Shown one piece after another: positions 57,601 through 64,000 of a DNA stretch of 64,000 bases. Position numbers and translations under genes: made by a program. The DNA lies in NCBI RefSeq assembly GCF_009176725.1, contig NZ_AP020337.1, forward strand, positions 2,852,001 to 2,916,000, read 5' to 3'. Each line of letters opens with the position of its first letter. Positions within the stretch are counted from its first letter, which is position 1. The notes beneath the pieces were generated by a model. The model did no database searches, was not told the origin of the DNA, and worked only from the letters and a program-made list of their open reading frames with translations. The stretch comes from Pseudomonas sp. KUIN-1 (GTDB lineage Bacteria; Pseudomonadota; Gammaproteobacteria; Pseudomonadales; Pseudomonadaceae).

Positions 57601-60600
57601 TGACCAGCCATGGCAAGCTCGACCGCCGGGCCTTGCCGGACCCTGAGCTGGAAGCGCTGACCAGCCAGGCCTACGCGGCACCCGTGGGTGAAACAGAGAT
57701 CCTCATGGCTGATCTCTGGGCGCACGTGCTTGGCCTGGAAAAAGTCGGCCGGCATGACAACTTCTTTGAACTGGGCGGCCATTCGCTGCTGGCGGTCAGT
57801 CTGGTCGAGCGCCTGCGCAATGCCGGGCTCAGCGTCGATGTACGCGTCCTGCTCGGTCAGCCGACCGTCGCCGCGCTGGCCGCATCGGTGGGCAAAGGGC
57901 GTGAAATCCCGACGCCGCTCAATCGCGTTCCGGCGGGCTGCACATACATCACGCCGGACCTGCTGAGCCTGTCACAGCTCGACCAGACGACCATTGAGCG
58001 CATTGTCGCCACAGTGCCTGGCGGCGCGGCCAATGTTCAGGAAATCTACCCGCTGGCGCCCCTGCAGGAAGGCATCCTCTATCACCATCTGACTGCCGAG
58101 CAGGACGACCCGTACTTGCTGCAATTGCGCATGAACGTCGACAGTCAGGAGCGTCTTGAGGCGGTGGCCGCTGCCTTGCGCGAAGTCATCGCCCGGCACG
58201 ACAGTCTGCGTACGGCGATCGTCTGGGATGGGCTGGAGACGCCGCAACAGGTGGTCTGGCGCCAGGCGGATCTGCTTGTCGAGCGTGTGCCAATGGCGCA
58301 AATCGACACCCCGGCGGGTTCGGCACGCATGGACTTGAGCTGTGCGCCGCTGATCCGTCTGGCCTACTGCCCGGACGCGACCGGTCCTGGCCTGTCGGCA
58401 ACACTGCTGTTCCATCACATTGTGGTGGACGCCACTGCGCTGGAAGTCATGCGTGAGGAAATGCTCGCCCATCTGCGCGGCGAGCCGGGTCCGACGCAGC
58501 CCGCCGTGCCGTATCGCAACTATGTGGCCCAGGCGCGTCTGGGTGTCAGCGAAGCGGAGCATGAGGCGTATTTCCGCGAGCAACTGGGCGATATAGACGA
58601 GCCGACATTGCCATTCGATCTGCGCGATGTGCAGGGTGACGGCCATTGCATCGAGGAAGCCCGGCAGATGCTGCCCGATGCGTTGCTACAGCGCCTGCGC
58701 ACTCAGGCGCGGCAACTGGGTGTCAGCGTCGCCAGTCTGTTGCATCTGGCGTGGGCGCGGGTTCTGGGCGCGGCCACCGGCAATGACCGTGTGGTATTCG
58801 GCACCGTGCTGCTGGGTCGCCTGCAGGGCGGTGCGGGTGCTGATCGTGGCATGGGGATGTTCATCAATACGCTGCCGCTGCGGGTCGATCTGGGCAACAT
58901 CAGCGTACGCGACGGAGCACGCGACACGCATGCCCGACTGGCGGCACTGCTTGGCCATGAGCACGCATCCCTGGCTCAGGCACAGCGCTGGAGCGGGGTG
59001 GCAGCGCCATTACCGTTGTTCAGTGCAATCCTCAACTATCGACACGCAGCTGGCCAGGCGCGCCAGGATGCGCAGCTCGATGCATGGCAAGGCCTGGAAA
59101 TTCTGACCAGCGAGAAGCACACCAACTACCCGTTGAGCCTCAACGTCGACGACCTGGGCGACAGCCTGCGCCTGAGCGTTACCGTGCCACCCCGGGTAGG
59201 GGCGCAACGTATCTGTGCTTATGTGCAGCAGACGCTGACGGCCATGCTTGACGCCCTTGAAGGCCAGCCGGATCTGCCGGTGCAGCATCTGTCGGTAATC
59301 GGCGCTGAGGAGCGGCAGCGTTCGCTGGTCGACTTCAACGCCACAGCGATCCATCACGATCTTCAGCAAACCCTGCACGGACTGTTCGAAGCCCAGGCAG
59401 TACGCACGCCGCAGGCAATTGCCCTGCGCGCCGGACGTGCGCAATTGAGCTATCGCCAGCTCAACGAGCAGGCCAACTGCCTGGCGCATCACCTGATCGA
59501 TCTGGGCGTGCGGCCTGATCAACGGGTAGCGATCTGTGTCGAGCGCGGCCTGTCGATGGTGATCGGGCTGCTGGCGATCCTCAAGGCCGGTGGCGCTTAC
59601 GTACCACTGGATCCGGGTTACCCGCGCGAGCGTTTGCAGTACATGGTCAAGGACAGCACGCCGGTCGCCTTGCTGGTACAGGGCAGTACCCGTGATCTGC
59701 TCGACGACGAGCACGCGCTGCGGATCGATCTGGACAGCGTGACCTGGGACGCGCAGCGTGATCAGAATCCGCGTGTTCCCGGCCTGACGGCAGAGCATCT
59801 GGCGTATGTGATTTACACCTCGGGTTCCACCGGCACGCCGAAAGGGGTGATGGTCGAGCACCGTAATGTCAGCAACCTGGTGCAGTGGAGCTCGGTGTTG
59901 TGCCCACCTGCCTCGGGCACGGTCTTGCTGCAAAAGACCCCGATCAGCTTCGACGCCTCGGTCTGGGAGATCTTCTGGCCCCTGAGCAGCGGTATTCCAC
60001 TGGTGCTGGCCCGCCCTGACGGCCAGCGCGATCCTGCCTACCTGGCGCAAGTGATTCAGGAGCGCCAGGTCAGCGTGGTGCAGTTCGTTCCTGCGCTGTT
60101 ACAGCAGTTCCTCGATCTGCCGCAGAGCAGCGCGTGCAGCAGCTTGACCGACGTTGTCTGCGGGGGCGGTGAGCTGACCGTGGAGATGGCGGCGCAGCTG
60201 CGCAAACGTTTGCCGGAGGTGCGCCTGCACAACGTGTATGGCCCGACCGAAACCACAGTCGATTGCAGTGTCTGGACGCTGCAACCCGACCAAGCCGTGC
60301 CGGACACTGCCCTGCCTATCGGGCGTCCGATCAGCAACACACGGCTGTATGTGCTCGACGCTTATGACCAGCCCGTACCGCAGGGGGTTATCGGCCAGCT
60401 GCATATCGGCGGTGCCGGGGTGACGCGTGGCTATCTGAACCTGCCGAAGACCGATGCCGAACGTTTTATCGACAGCCCTTTCGTAGCAGGCGACCGCCTG
60501 TACCGCAGTGGTGATCTGGTACGCCAGCGGGCAGACGGCAACCTCAAGTTCCTTGGCCGCAATGACGATCAGGTGAAGATCCACGGATTACGCATCGAAC

Positions 60601-61121
60601 CGGGCGATATTCAGGCCTGCCTGATCAGCCATCCGGGCATCGAACAGGCCATCGTGCTGGTGCGCGACGAGCAACCGGGCGGGCAACGGCTGGTGGCCTA
60701 TTACACCGGCACACAGTTGCCGGTCGAGACCTTGCGTGAAGTGCTGCGTGCGCAGTTGCCGGATTACATGGTGCCCGCACTGTTCGTGCATCTGGACGCC
60801 ATGCCGCTGAGCCCCAACGGCAAGCTGGATCGCAAGGCGCTGCCTGCGCCCGGGCAGGATGCGCTCCTGACCCGCCCTTATGAAGCACCGCAAGGCGAAA
60901 CCGAAGTCTTGCTGGCCAGGCTCTGGAGCGAACTGCTCGGGGTCGGGCAGGTAGGCCGTCACGACAACTTTTTCGAGCTGGGCGGTCATTCGCTGCTGGC
61001 GGTGAGCCTGACTGCGCGCCTGCGCCAGGAAGGCATCGAGGCCGACGTCCGGGCGCTTTTCGAACAACCTACGCTGGCGGGCTACGCAGCCATCACAGAG
61101 AACATGGAGATTACCCTGTGA
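51624..61121 (+). CDS. syfA: Syringafactin non-ribosomal peptide synthetase SyfA, three modules (Leu-Leu-Gln)
   Basis: The 3165-residue synthetase has the order Cstarter-A-T, C-A-T, C-A-T. C1 (His motif HHLILDG, about residue 142) is the starter type that acylates the first amino acid with a 3-hydroxy fatty acid. The A domains have core YTSGSTGQPKG near residues 612, 1673 and 2728. Their pocket residues read DAWFLGNVV (Leu), DAWFLGNVV (Leu) and DAWQVGVVD (Gln-like). The T domains carry FFELGGHSLLAV near 985, 2045 and 3114. C2 has HHLTAEQGD, the extra N-terminal motif of dual condensation/epimerisation domains; C3 has HHLTAEQDD. There is no thioesterase, so the chain passes to SyfB. The stop overlaps syfB (GTGA). 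Confidence 0.93.
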   Translation: MLATSAATYPLTAAQRDVWLDQISRGDSPLYNIGGYLQLSGAVDPVTLHKALEQLVCAHEVLRTVLMPGAGADGMPLQSYAACLPVSLPLHDVSGYPEPEQAARALINDNMRRPYVLDGSPLLDFCLIRLADDRHWLAGQAHHLILDGWGFGQLFKSLGELYSALMAGNDLELVAPGYSAFIADDARYQASQRYSLDRAYWLEKYRDLPEPLLVSRYHNRRATDPAPSHAWVQPLPGTLHARMKQFAERHNASAFHVLLAVLHVYFTRTAQRDEWIVGLPLLNRSGARFKATLGHFAQVSAVRMAFDDGLDFAALVVEVRDALKRDFRHQRFPLSELNRSLELSREGRAQLFEVSVSYELEDHGYCYTDAQAQTVKVSNGYEATPLAVHLRSNSCNDEASLHLVHHRAWIEDDEAQAIAGRLLHILEQGLENPALKIQDFHLSVPAEQLQLTAWNQTERVTDDEQLIHRRIEQQARTRPYAVAAIFQGQHLTYAQLNRQANALAQRLIYQGVRPDDRVAIVSRRGLETLVGLLAILKAGAAYVPIDPSHPRERLHYLLSDSAPVVVLTLSSLIKRLPPLAVPLIELDHCIDGQGAENNPQVAGLSSDNLVYVIYTSGSTGQPKGVMVEHRTLANLVDWHCQAFDVKASSHTSCLAGFGFDAMAWEVWPTLCAGATLHVAPVQDGGEDIEAMLDWWRAQPLDVSFLPTPVAEYAFSQSQDHPTLRTLLIGGDRLRQFTHNRRYTVVNNYGPTETTVVATSGQVLANGSLHIGGPIANTRVYVLDEHLQAMPVGVPGELYIGGEGVARGYLNQPQLTDERFVVDPFSDMPQARMYRSGDLVRWNRDGSLDYLGRNDDQVKIRGMRIELGEIEAVLASLDGVKDAVVLVRELHLLAWFTETSTVDIDTLAPAMRARLPGYMVPRAFTRLASLPLTANGKLDRRALPDPDPAYLLGNAYEAPQGEVEIAMAAIWAQVLGIQRVGRHDNFFELGGHSLLAVSLVEQLRKAGLKADVHVLLSQPTLVALAACQADVSTFKVPTNLIPAGCKQITPGMLSLVSLEQSAIDRIVASVPGGAANVQEIYPLAPLQEGILYHHLTAEQGDPYLLQWRLAFDTPERLYSWAAALQEVIDRHDILRTSVVWQGLESPQQVVWRNAELTVQAIEFEAEDPESTVIDRLQRQFDARHHRLDLTQAPLMRLVHAQQSSSGETVAILLFHHLVLDNTAMEIVSREMQALLFGHRYDLKTPVPYRNYVAQVRLANDEASHTAFFTEMLGDVDEPTLPFGIQDVHAGGSDIEEERRALDPELALRLREQARLLGVSAASLMHVVWARVLGVLANRRDVVFGTVLLGRMGGEGADRALGVFINTLPLRVDTALDTRSAVKAVHARLSALIAHEQGSLVLAQGCSAVASGSPLFSALLNYRHSAEVKPQDGEGLWQGVRVLGGDVRSNYPLTLCVDDLGEGFDLHMLAQQGMGAERITGWVLNTLEHLLDTLEQALPLRLENVPILDAAERNHLLLDFNGSEQPFPQDCTVNALIEAQAASQPHSPAVIQGGHVLTYAQLNERANRLAHHLIGLGVKTDERIALCLHRGPARLVAMLAVLKAGAAYVPVDPVYPAERIAYLLQDSTPRVVLTENSTHDLAGDTERVNIEQADWLGSSGNNPCVAGLDAQKLAYVIYTSGSTGQPKGVMVEHCTLVNLVHWHCQAFALQAGSHTASVAGFGFDAMAWEVWPALCAGAVLHLPPAEVGNEHVDELLDWWLEQPLQVGFLPTPVAEQAFRRPRQHPTLRTLLIGGDRLRQFDSDPGFSVINNYGPTETTVVATSGAVQPCGPLHIGGPIANTRVYVLDEQLQPVPVGVIGELYIGGAGVARGYLNRPQMTEERFIADPFSAATQARLYRSGDLVRWNADGSLDYLGRNDDQVKIRGMRIELGEIETALASQAEVQDAVVLVRGERLLAWFTESAPVEPEALREALRARLPAHMVPLAFTRLDALPLTSHGKLDRRALPDPELEALTSQAYAAPVGETEILMADLWAHVLGLEKVGRHDNFFELGGHSLLAVSLVERLRNAGLSVDVRVLLGQPTVAALAASVGKGREIPTPLNRVPAGCTYITPDLLSLSQLDQTTIERIVATVPGGAANVQEIYPLAPLQEGILYHHLTAEQDDPYLLQLRMNVDSQERLEAVAAALREVIARHDSLRTAIVWDGLETPQQVVWRQADLLVERVPMAQIDTPAGSARMDLSCAPLIRLAYCPDATGPGLSATLLFHHIVVDATALEVMREEMLAHLRGEPGPTQPAVPYRNYVAQARLGVSEAEHEAYFREQLGDIDEPTLPFDLRDVQGDGHCIEEARQMLPDALLQRLRTQARQLGVSVASLLHLAWARVLGAATGNDRVVFGTVLLGRLQGGAGADRGMGMFINTLPLRVDLGNISVRDGARDTHARLAALLGHEHASLAQAQRWSGVAAPLPLFSAILNYRHAAGQARQDAQLDAWQGLEILTSEKHTNYPLSLNVDDLGDSLRLSVTVPPRVGAQRICAYVQQTLTAMLDALEGQPDLPVQHLSVIGAEERQRSLVDFNATAIHHDLQQTLHGLFEAQAVRTPQAIALRAGRAQLSYRQLNEQANCLAHHLIDLGVRPDQRVAICVERGLSMVIGLLAILKAGGAYVPLDPGYPRERLQYMVKDSTPVALLVQGSTRDLLDDEHALRIDLDSVTWDAQRDQNPRVPGLTAEHLAYVIYTSGSTGTPKGVMVEHRNVSNLVQWSSVLCPPASGTVLLQKTPISFDASVWEIFWPLSSGIPLVLARPDGQRDPAYLAQVIQERQVSVVQFVPALLQQFLDLPQSSACSSLTDVVCGGGELTVEMAAQLRKRLPEVRLHNVYGPTETTVDCSVWTLQPDQAVPDTALPIGRPISNTRLYVLDAYDQPVPQGVIGQLHIGGAGVTRGYLNLPKTDAERFIDSPFVAGDRLYRSGDLVRQRADGNLKFLGRNDDQVKIHGLRIEPGDIQACLISHPGIEQAIVLVRDEQPGGQRLVAYYTGTQLPVETLREVLRAQLPDYMVPALFVHLDAMPLSPNGKLDRKALPAPGQDALLTRPYEAPQGETEVLLARLWSELLGVGQVGRHDNFFELGGHSLLAVSLTARLRQEGIEADVRALFEQPTLAGYAAITENMEITL

Positions 61122-64000
61122 GCATCAACGAACTCTTGGCGACACTCAAAGCTCACGAAATCCACCTGACGGTCAAGGACGGTCAACTGGTGGTGCAGGG
61201 CAATCGCCGTGCCTTGACCGATAACGGCTTGCTGGAGCATCTGCGTGAGCATAAGCCGGCGCTGATCGAGCTCATCGAACAAGGCGATTATCAGAACGGC
61301 AAGCGTGGCGCACCGGCATTGCCAGCCAACGGCATCGAGCAGGGTTGCGAGCGAATCACCCCTGAAATGTTGACGCTGGTGAAGCTTGATCAGGCGGCTA
61401 TCGACCTGTTGATGGACGCGATACCGGGAGGTGCCGCGAATGTCCAGGACATCTACCCGCTGGCGCCGCTGCAGCAGGGCATTCTTTACCACCACGTCAG
61501 CGCCACCCAAGGCGATCCCTATGTCATGCAGGTGCAATTCGCCTTTTCTGATCAGGCACGTCGGGACGCGTTCGCCGAGGCGCTGCAAAGCGTCATCACC
61601 CGGCATGACATTCTGCGCACCTCAGTACACTGGAAGGGGCTGGAAACCCCGGTGCAGGTGGTCTGGCGCCACGCTGAACTGAAAGTCGACAGCTCGCCGC
61701 TCGCGGCAGACCTGACGATGGATCTGGGCCAGGCCCCGCTGATGCGCCTGGTCTGCCATGCACCCGTAGCAGGCCAGCGGGTCGAGGCTACGCTGCTGTT
61801 CCACCACATTGCCATGGACCATAGCGCTCTTGAGGTCGTGCGCCATGAGGTCCAGGCCTGTCTGTCGGGACAAGCCGAAATGCTGGGCGTGCCGGTACCG
61901 TTTCGCAACTATGTCGGGCAAGCGCTGCTGGGTGTCAGCGAGGCTCAGCATGAAGCGTTTTTCCGCGAGATGCTGGGTGATCTCGACGAACCGACGCTGG
62001 CCTACGGTCTGCAGGATTTGAGCGGTGAGGGCGATGCAATCGAAGAACACAGCATCACCCTCGATCAGCAATTGTGTCAGCGCCTGCGCGCTCAGTCGCG
62101 AACCCTGGGCATCAGTGTCGCCAGCCTGTTCCACCTGGGCTGGGCACGGGTGCTGGCGGGCCTCGCCGGACAGTCGCGGGTTGTGTTCGGCACCGTGCTG
62201 ATGGGGCGCCTGCTGGGTGCCGAAGCCACAGAGCGGGCGCTGGGTATCTTCATCAACACCTTGCCGCTGCGCCTCGATCTGGACGAGCAGGGCGTGCAAG
62301 CCGCAGTGCGCGCCACCCACCAGCGCCTGACCGCGCTGATGCGCCACGAACACGCACCGCTGGCACTGGCGCAGCGCTGCAGTGGGGTAAAAGCGCCGAC
62401 GCCGTTGTTCAACGCATTGCTCAACTACCGCCACAGCGCGCCGGCGCAGGCGTCCGGTGAAACATGGCAAGGCATTGAGGTGCTGCAGGCTCAGGAGCGC
62501 AGCAATTATCCGCTGGTGCTGAGCGTCGATGATCTGGGCGAAGCCTTTGGCTTTACGGCACAGGCCACCGCAGGCATCGACCCGCACAGTATTTGCGCCT
62601 ATATGCAATGGACCATGGAAAGCGTGGTCGATGCGCTGGAGCAGACGCCACAGATGCCGGTCGATCAGCTTGATATCGTGCCCGCCAGCGAGCGTGCGCG
62701 ATTGCTGCTGGACTTCAATGACCGACGTGCCGACTACGAACGCAGACTGACGATTCATCAGCGCATCGAGCAACTGGCAGAGCAGCAGCCTGATGCTGTT
62801 GCCGCACAGGTAGGTGCACAACACCTGAGCTACCGCGAGCTGAACGCGCGCGCCAATGCGCTCGCTCATCATTTGATCGGTCTTGACGTACAACCCGATG
62901 ACCGCGTGGCGGTGGTGGCACGACGTAGCCTGGAGACGCTGGTCGGCTTGCTGGCGGTGCTCAAGGCCGGTGCGGGCTATGTGCCGGTCGATCCGGCGCA
63001 CCCGGACGAGCGCATTACCTACCTGCTCGGCGACAGCGCGCCGGTTGCGGTGTTGGCTCAACCGGCCTTTGTCGAACGCCTGCAAGGGTTGGGCTTGGCG
63101 GGATTGAACACCCCGCTGATCGAACTCGACCTGGCAAGCTGGCCAGAGCAGCAAGACAACCCTCACATCGACGCGCTCGATTCGACCCATCTCGCCTACG
63201 TGATCTACACCTCGGGTTCGACCGGCCAGCCCAAGGGCGTAATGGTCGAACACCGCACGCTGAACAATCTGATCGACTGGCACCGTGAGGCCTTCGATCT
63301 GCGTGCGGGCAGTCATACCGCCAGCGTGGCGGGCTTCGGGTTCGACGCCATGGCCTGGGAAATCTGGCCAGCCTTGTGCGCCGGGGCGACGCTGCACCTG
63401 CCACCGGCCGAAATCGGCAATGAACAGCTCGATGCGCTGCTTGACTGGTGGATCGCCCAGCCATTGCAGGTCGCTTTTCTGCCCACACCGGTGGCCGAAT
63501 ACGCCTTCAGTCGCAATCTGCGTCATCCAACCCTGCGCACGCTGCTGATCGGCGGTGACCGGCTGCGCCAGTTCCATCGCGATCCAGGCTTTGCGGTGAT
63601 CAACAATTATGGTCCCACCGAAGCCACAGTGGTCGCCACCTCCGGTCGTTTATTACCCGACGGCAGCCTGGATATCGGCAAGCCGGTCGCCAACACCTCG
63701 ATTTATCTGCTTGATGAGCGCCAACAGCTGGTTCCGCTCGGGGTGCCGGGCGAGCTGTATATCGGTGGCGACAGTGTGGCCCGCGGTTACCTGAATCAGC
63801 CGCAACTGACTGCAGAACGCTTTGTGCATGACCCGTTCGCCGGGCAACCACAGGCGCGCATGTACCGCACCGGCGATCTGGCGCGCTGGAATGCCGATGG
63901 CACCCTGGAATACCTGGGTCGTAACGACGATCAGGTGAAAGTTCGCGGGGTGCGTATCGAGCTGGGTGAGATCGAAAACCAGTTCAGCCAGTTGCCGGGT
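61118..64000 (+). CDS. syfB: Syringafactin non-ribosomal peptide synthetase SyfB, 5' part (window ends inside)
   Basis: GTG 61118 overlaps the syfA stop, and the frame is open for 961 codons to the window end. The N-terminus SINELLATLKAHEIHLTVKDG is a TubC-type docking domain of about 55 residues, which should recognise the SyfA C-terminus. Next comes a dual condensation/epimerisation domain (HHVSATQGD near 125, HHIAMDH near 228) and an adenylation domain (YTSGSTGQPKG near 695). Its pocket reads DAWFLGNVV, predicting Leu, which is residue 4 of syringafactin. SyfB normally has five modules ending in two thioesterases; these lie beyond the window. Confidence 0.92.
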   Translation, partial: MSINELLATLKAHEIHLTVKDGQLVVQGNRRALTDNGLLEHLREHKPALIELIEQGDYQNGKRGAPALPANGIEQGCERITPEMLTLVKLDQAAIDLLMDAIPGGAANVQDIYPLAPLQQGILYHHVSATQGDPYVMQVQFAFSDQARRDAFAEALQSVITRHDILRTSVHWKGLETPVQVVWRHAELKVDSSPLAADLTMDLGQAPLMRLVCHAPVAGQRVEATLLFHHIAMDHSALEVVRHEVQACLSGQAEMLGVPVPFRNYVGQALLGVSEAQHEAFFREMLGDLDEPTLAYGLQDLSGEGDAIEEHSITLDQQLCQRLRAQSRTLGISVASLFHLGWARVLAGLAGQSRVVFGTVLMGRLLGAEATERALGIFINTLPLRLDLDEQGVQAAVRATHQRLTALMRHEHAPLALAQRCSGVKAPTPLFNALLNYRHSAPAQASGETWQGIEVLQAQERSNYPLVLSVDDLGEAFGFTAQATAGIDPHSICAYMQWTMESVVDALEQTPQMPVDQLDIVPASERARLLLDFNDRRADYERRLTIHQRIEQLAEQQPDAVAAQVGAQHLSYRELNARANALAHHLIGLDVQPDDRVAVVARRSLETLVGLLAVLKAGAGYVPVDPAHPDERITYLLGDSAPVAVLAQPAFVERLQGLGLAGLNTPLIELDLASWPEQQDNPHIDALDSTHLAYVIYTSGSTGQPKGVMVEHRTLNNLIDWHREAFDLRAGSHTASVAGFGFDAMAWEIWPALCAGATLHLPPAEIGNEQLDALLDWWIAQPLQVAFLPTPVAEYAFSRNLRHPTLRTLLIGGDRLRQFHRDPGFAVINNYGPTEATVVATSGRLLPDGSLDIGKPVANTSIYLLDERQQLVPLGVPGELYIGGDSVARGYLNQPQLTAERFVHDPFAGQPQARMYRTGDLARWNADGTLEYLGRNDDQVKVRGVRIELGEIENQFSQLPG

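Noticed and set aside
52974..57782. Long antisense frames (561 and 642 codons) within syfA
   Set aside because: They mirror each other because syfA modules repeat; no domain is recognisable.
53440..64000. Repeated DNA blocks considered as a possible tandem repeat or CRISPR-like array
   Set aside because: The repeats are kilobase-scale NRPS domains in one reading frame, not short repeats with spacers.

Overview
This 64 kb window is typical Pseudomonas chromosome, most likely from the Pseudomonas syringae group. The main evidence is a LuxR-type regulator divergent from a three-module non-ribosomal peptide synthetase. Its adenylation pockets read Leu-Leu-Gln, and the next synthetase starts with Leu, which matches the syringafactin system (syfR, syfA, syfB). 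The GC-rich codon use, Pseudomonas-type REP palindromes and a lexA2-imuA-imuB-dnaE2 cassette agree with this. No tRNA, rRNA, CRISPR array or prophage was seen.

Layout. 1-3.2 kb: 3'-truncated sulfonate-type binding protein (minus), a 141-bp MITE-like element, an exported histidine phosphatase and an aldo/keto reductase. 3.4-9.1 kb: DNA-damage cassette lexA2-imuA-imuB-dnaE2 with a GTAC-N4-GTAC operator lying over the lexA2 ribosome binding site and start. 9.2-14.7 kb: a DUF1989 protein, then a divergent four-gene block: an RLAN/RimK-like ATP-grasp ligase with a CorA-like transporter on one strand, and a GNAT-C39 peptidase fusion with a polysaccharide-deacetylase lipoprotein on the other. 14.7-26.1 kb: amidohydrolase with MHS-type transporter, two LysR regulators, a YdiJ-type D-2-hydroxyacid dehydrogenase, a dienelactone-hydrolase-like enzyme, a diguanylate cyclase and another LysR.

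26.4-34.6 kb is one compact operon: flavoprotein monooxygenase, a complete peptide/nickel-type ABC importer and a pair of carboxymuconolactone-decarboxylase/AhpD-like proteins. Its leader holds inverted repeats and a terminator-like hairpin just before the first start codon. 34.6-38.8 kb is a patchwork: a GpdQ-like phosphodiesterase, a HAD phosphatase with an apparent internal deletion, GntR and LysR regulators, a cupin, and a twice-deleted SDR remnant.

38.9-50.5 kb looks like a polyol (probably tetritol: erythritol/threitol) utilisation locus. On the minus strand are a sugar-type ABC importer, a DthD-like SDR, an EltD-like zinc alcohol dehydrogenase and a split DhaK/DhaL ketose kinase. On the plus strand are an RpiB-type isomerase and a SorC regulator, followed by a membrane PQQ dehydrogenase. 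A plausible route is uptake, oxidation to erythrulose, phosphorylation, then isomerisation to a tetrose phosphate. 50.5-64 kb is the syringafactin locus, truncated inside syfB by the window end.

Functions come from motif and family recognition by eye. No database search was run.
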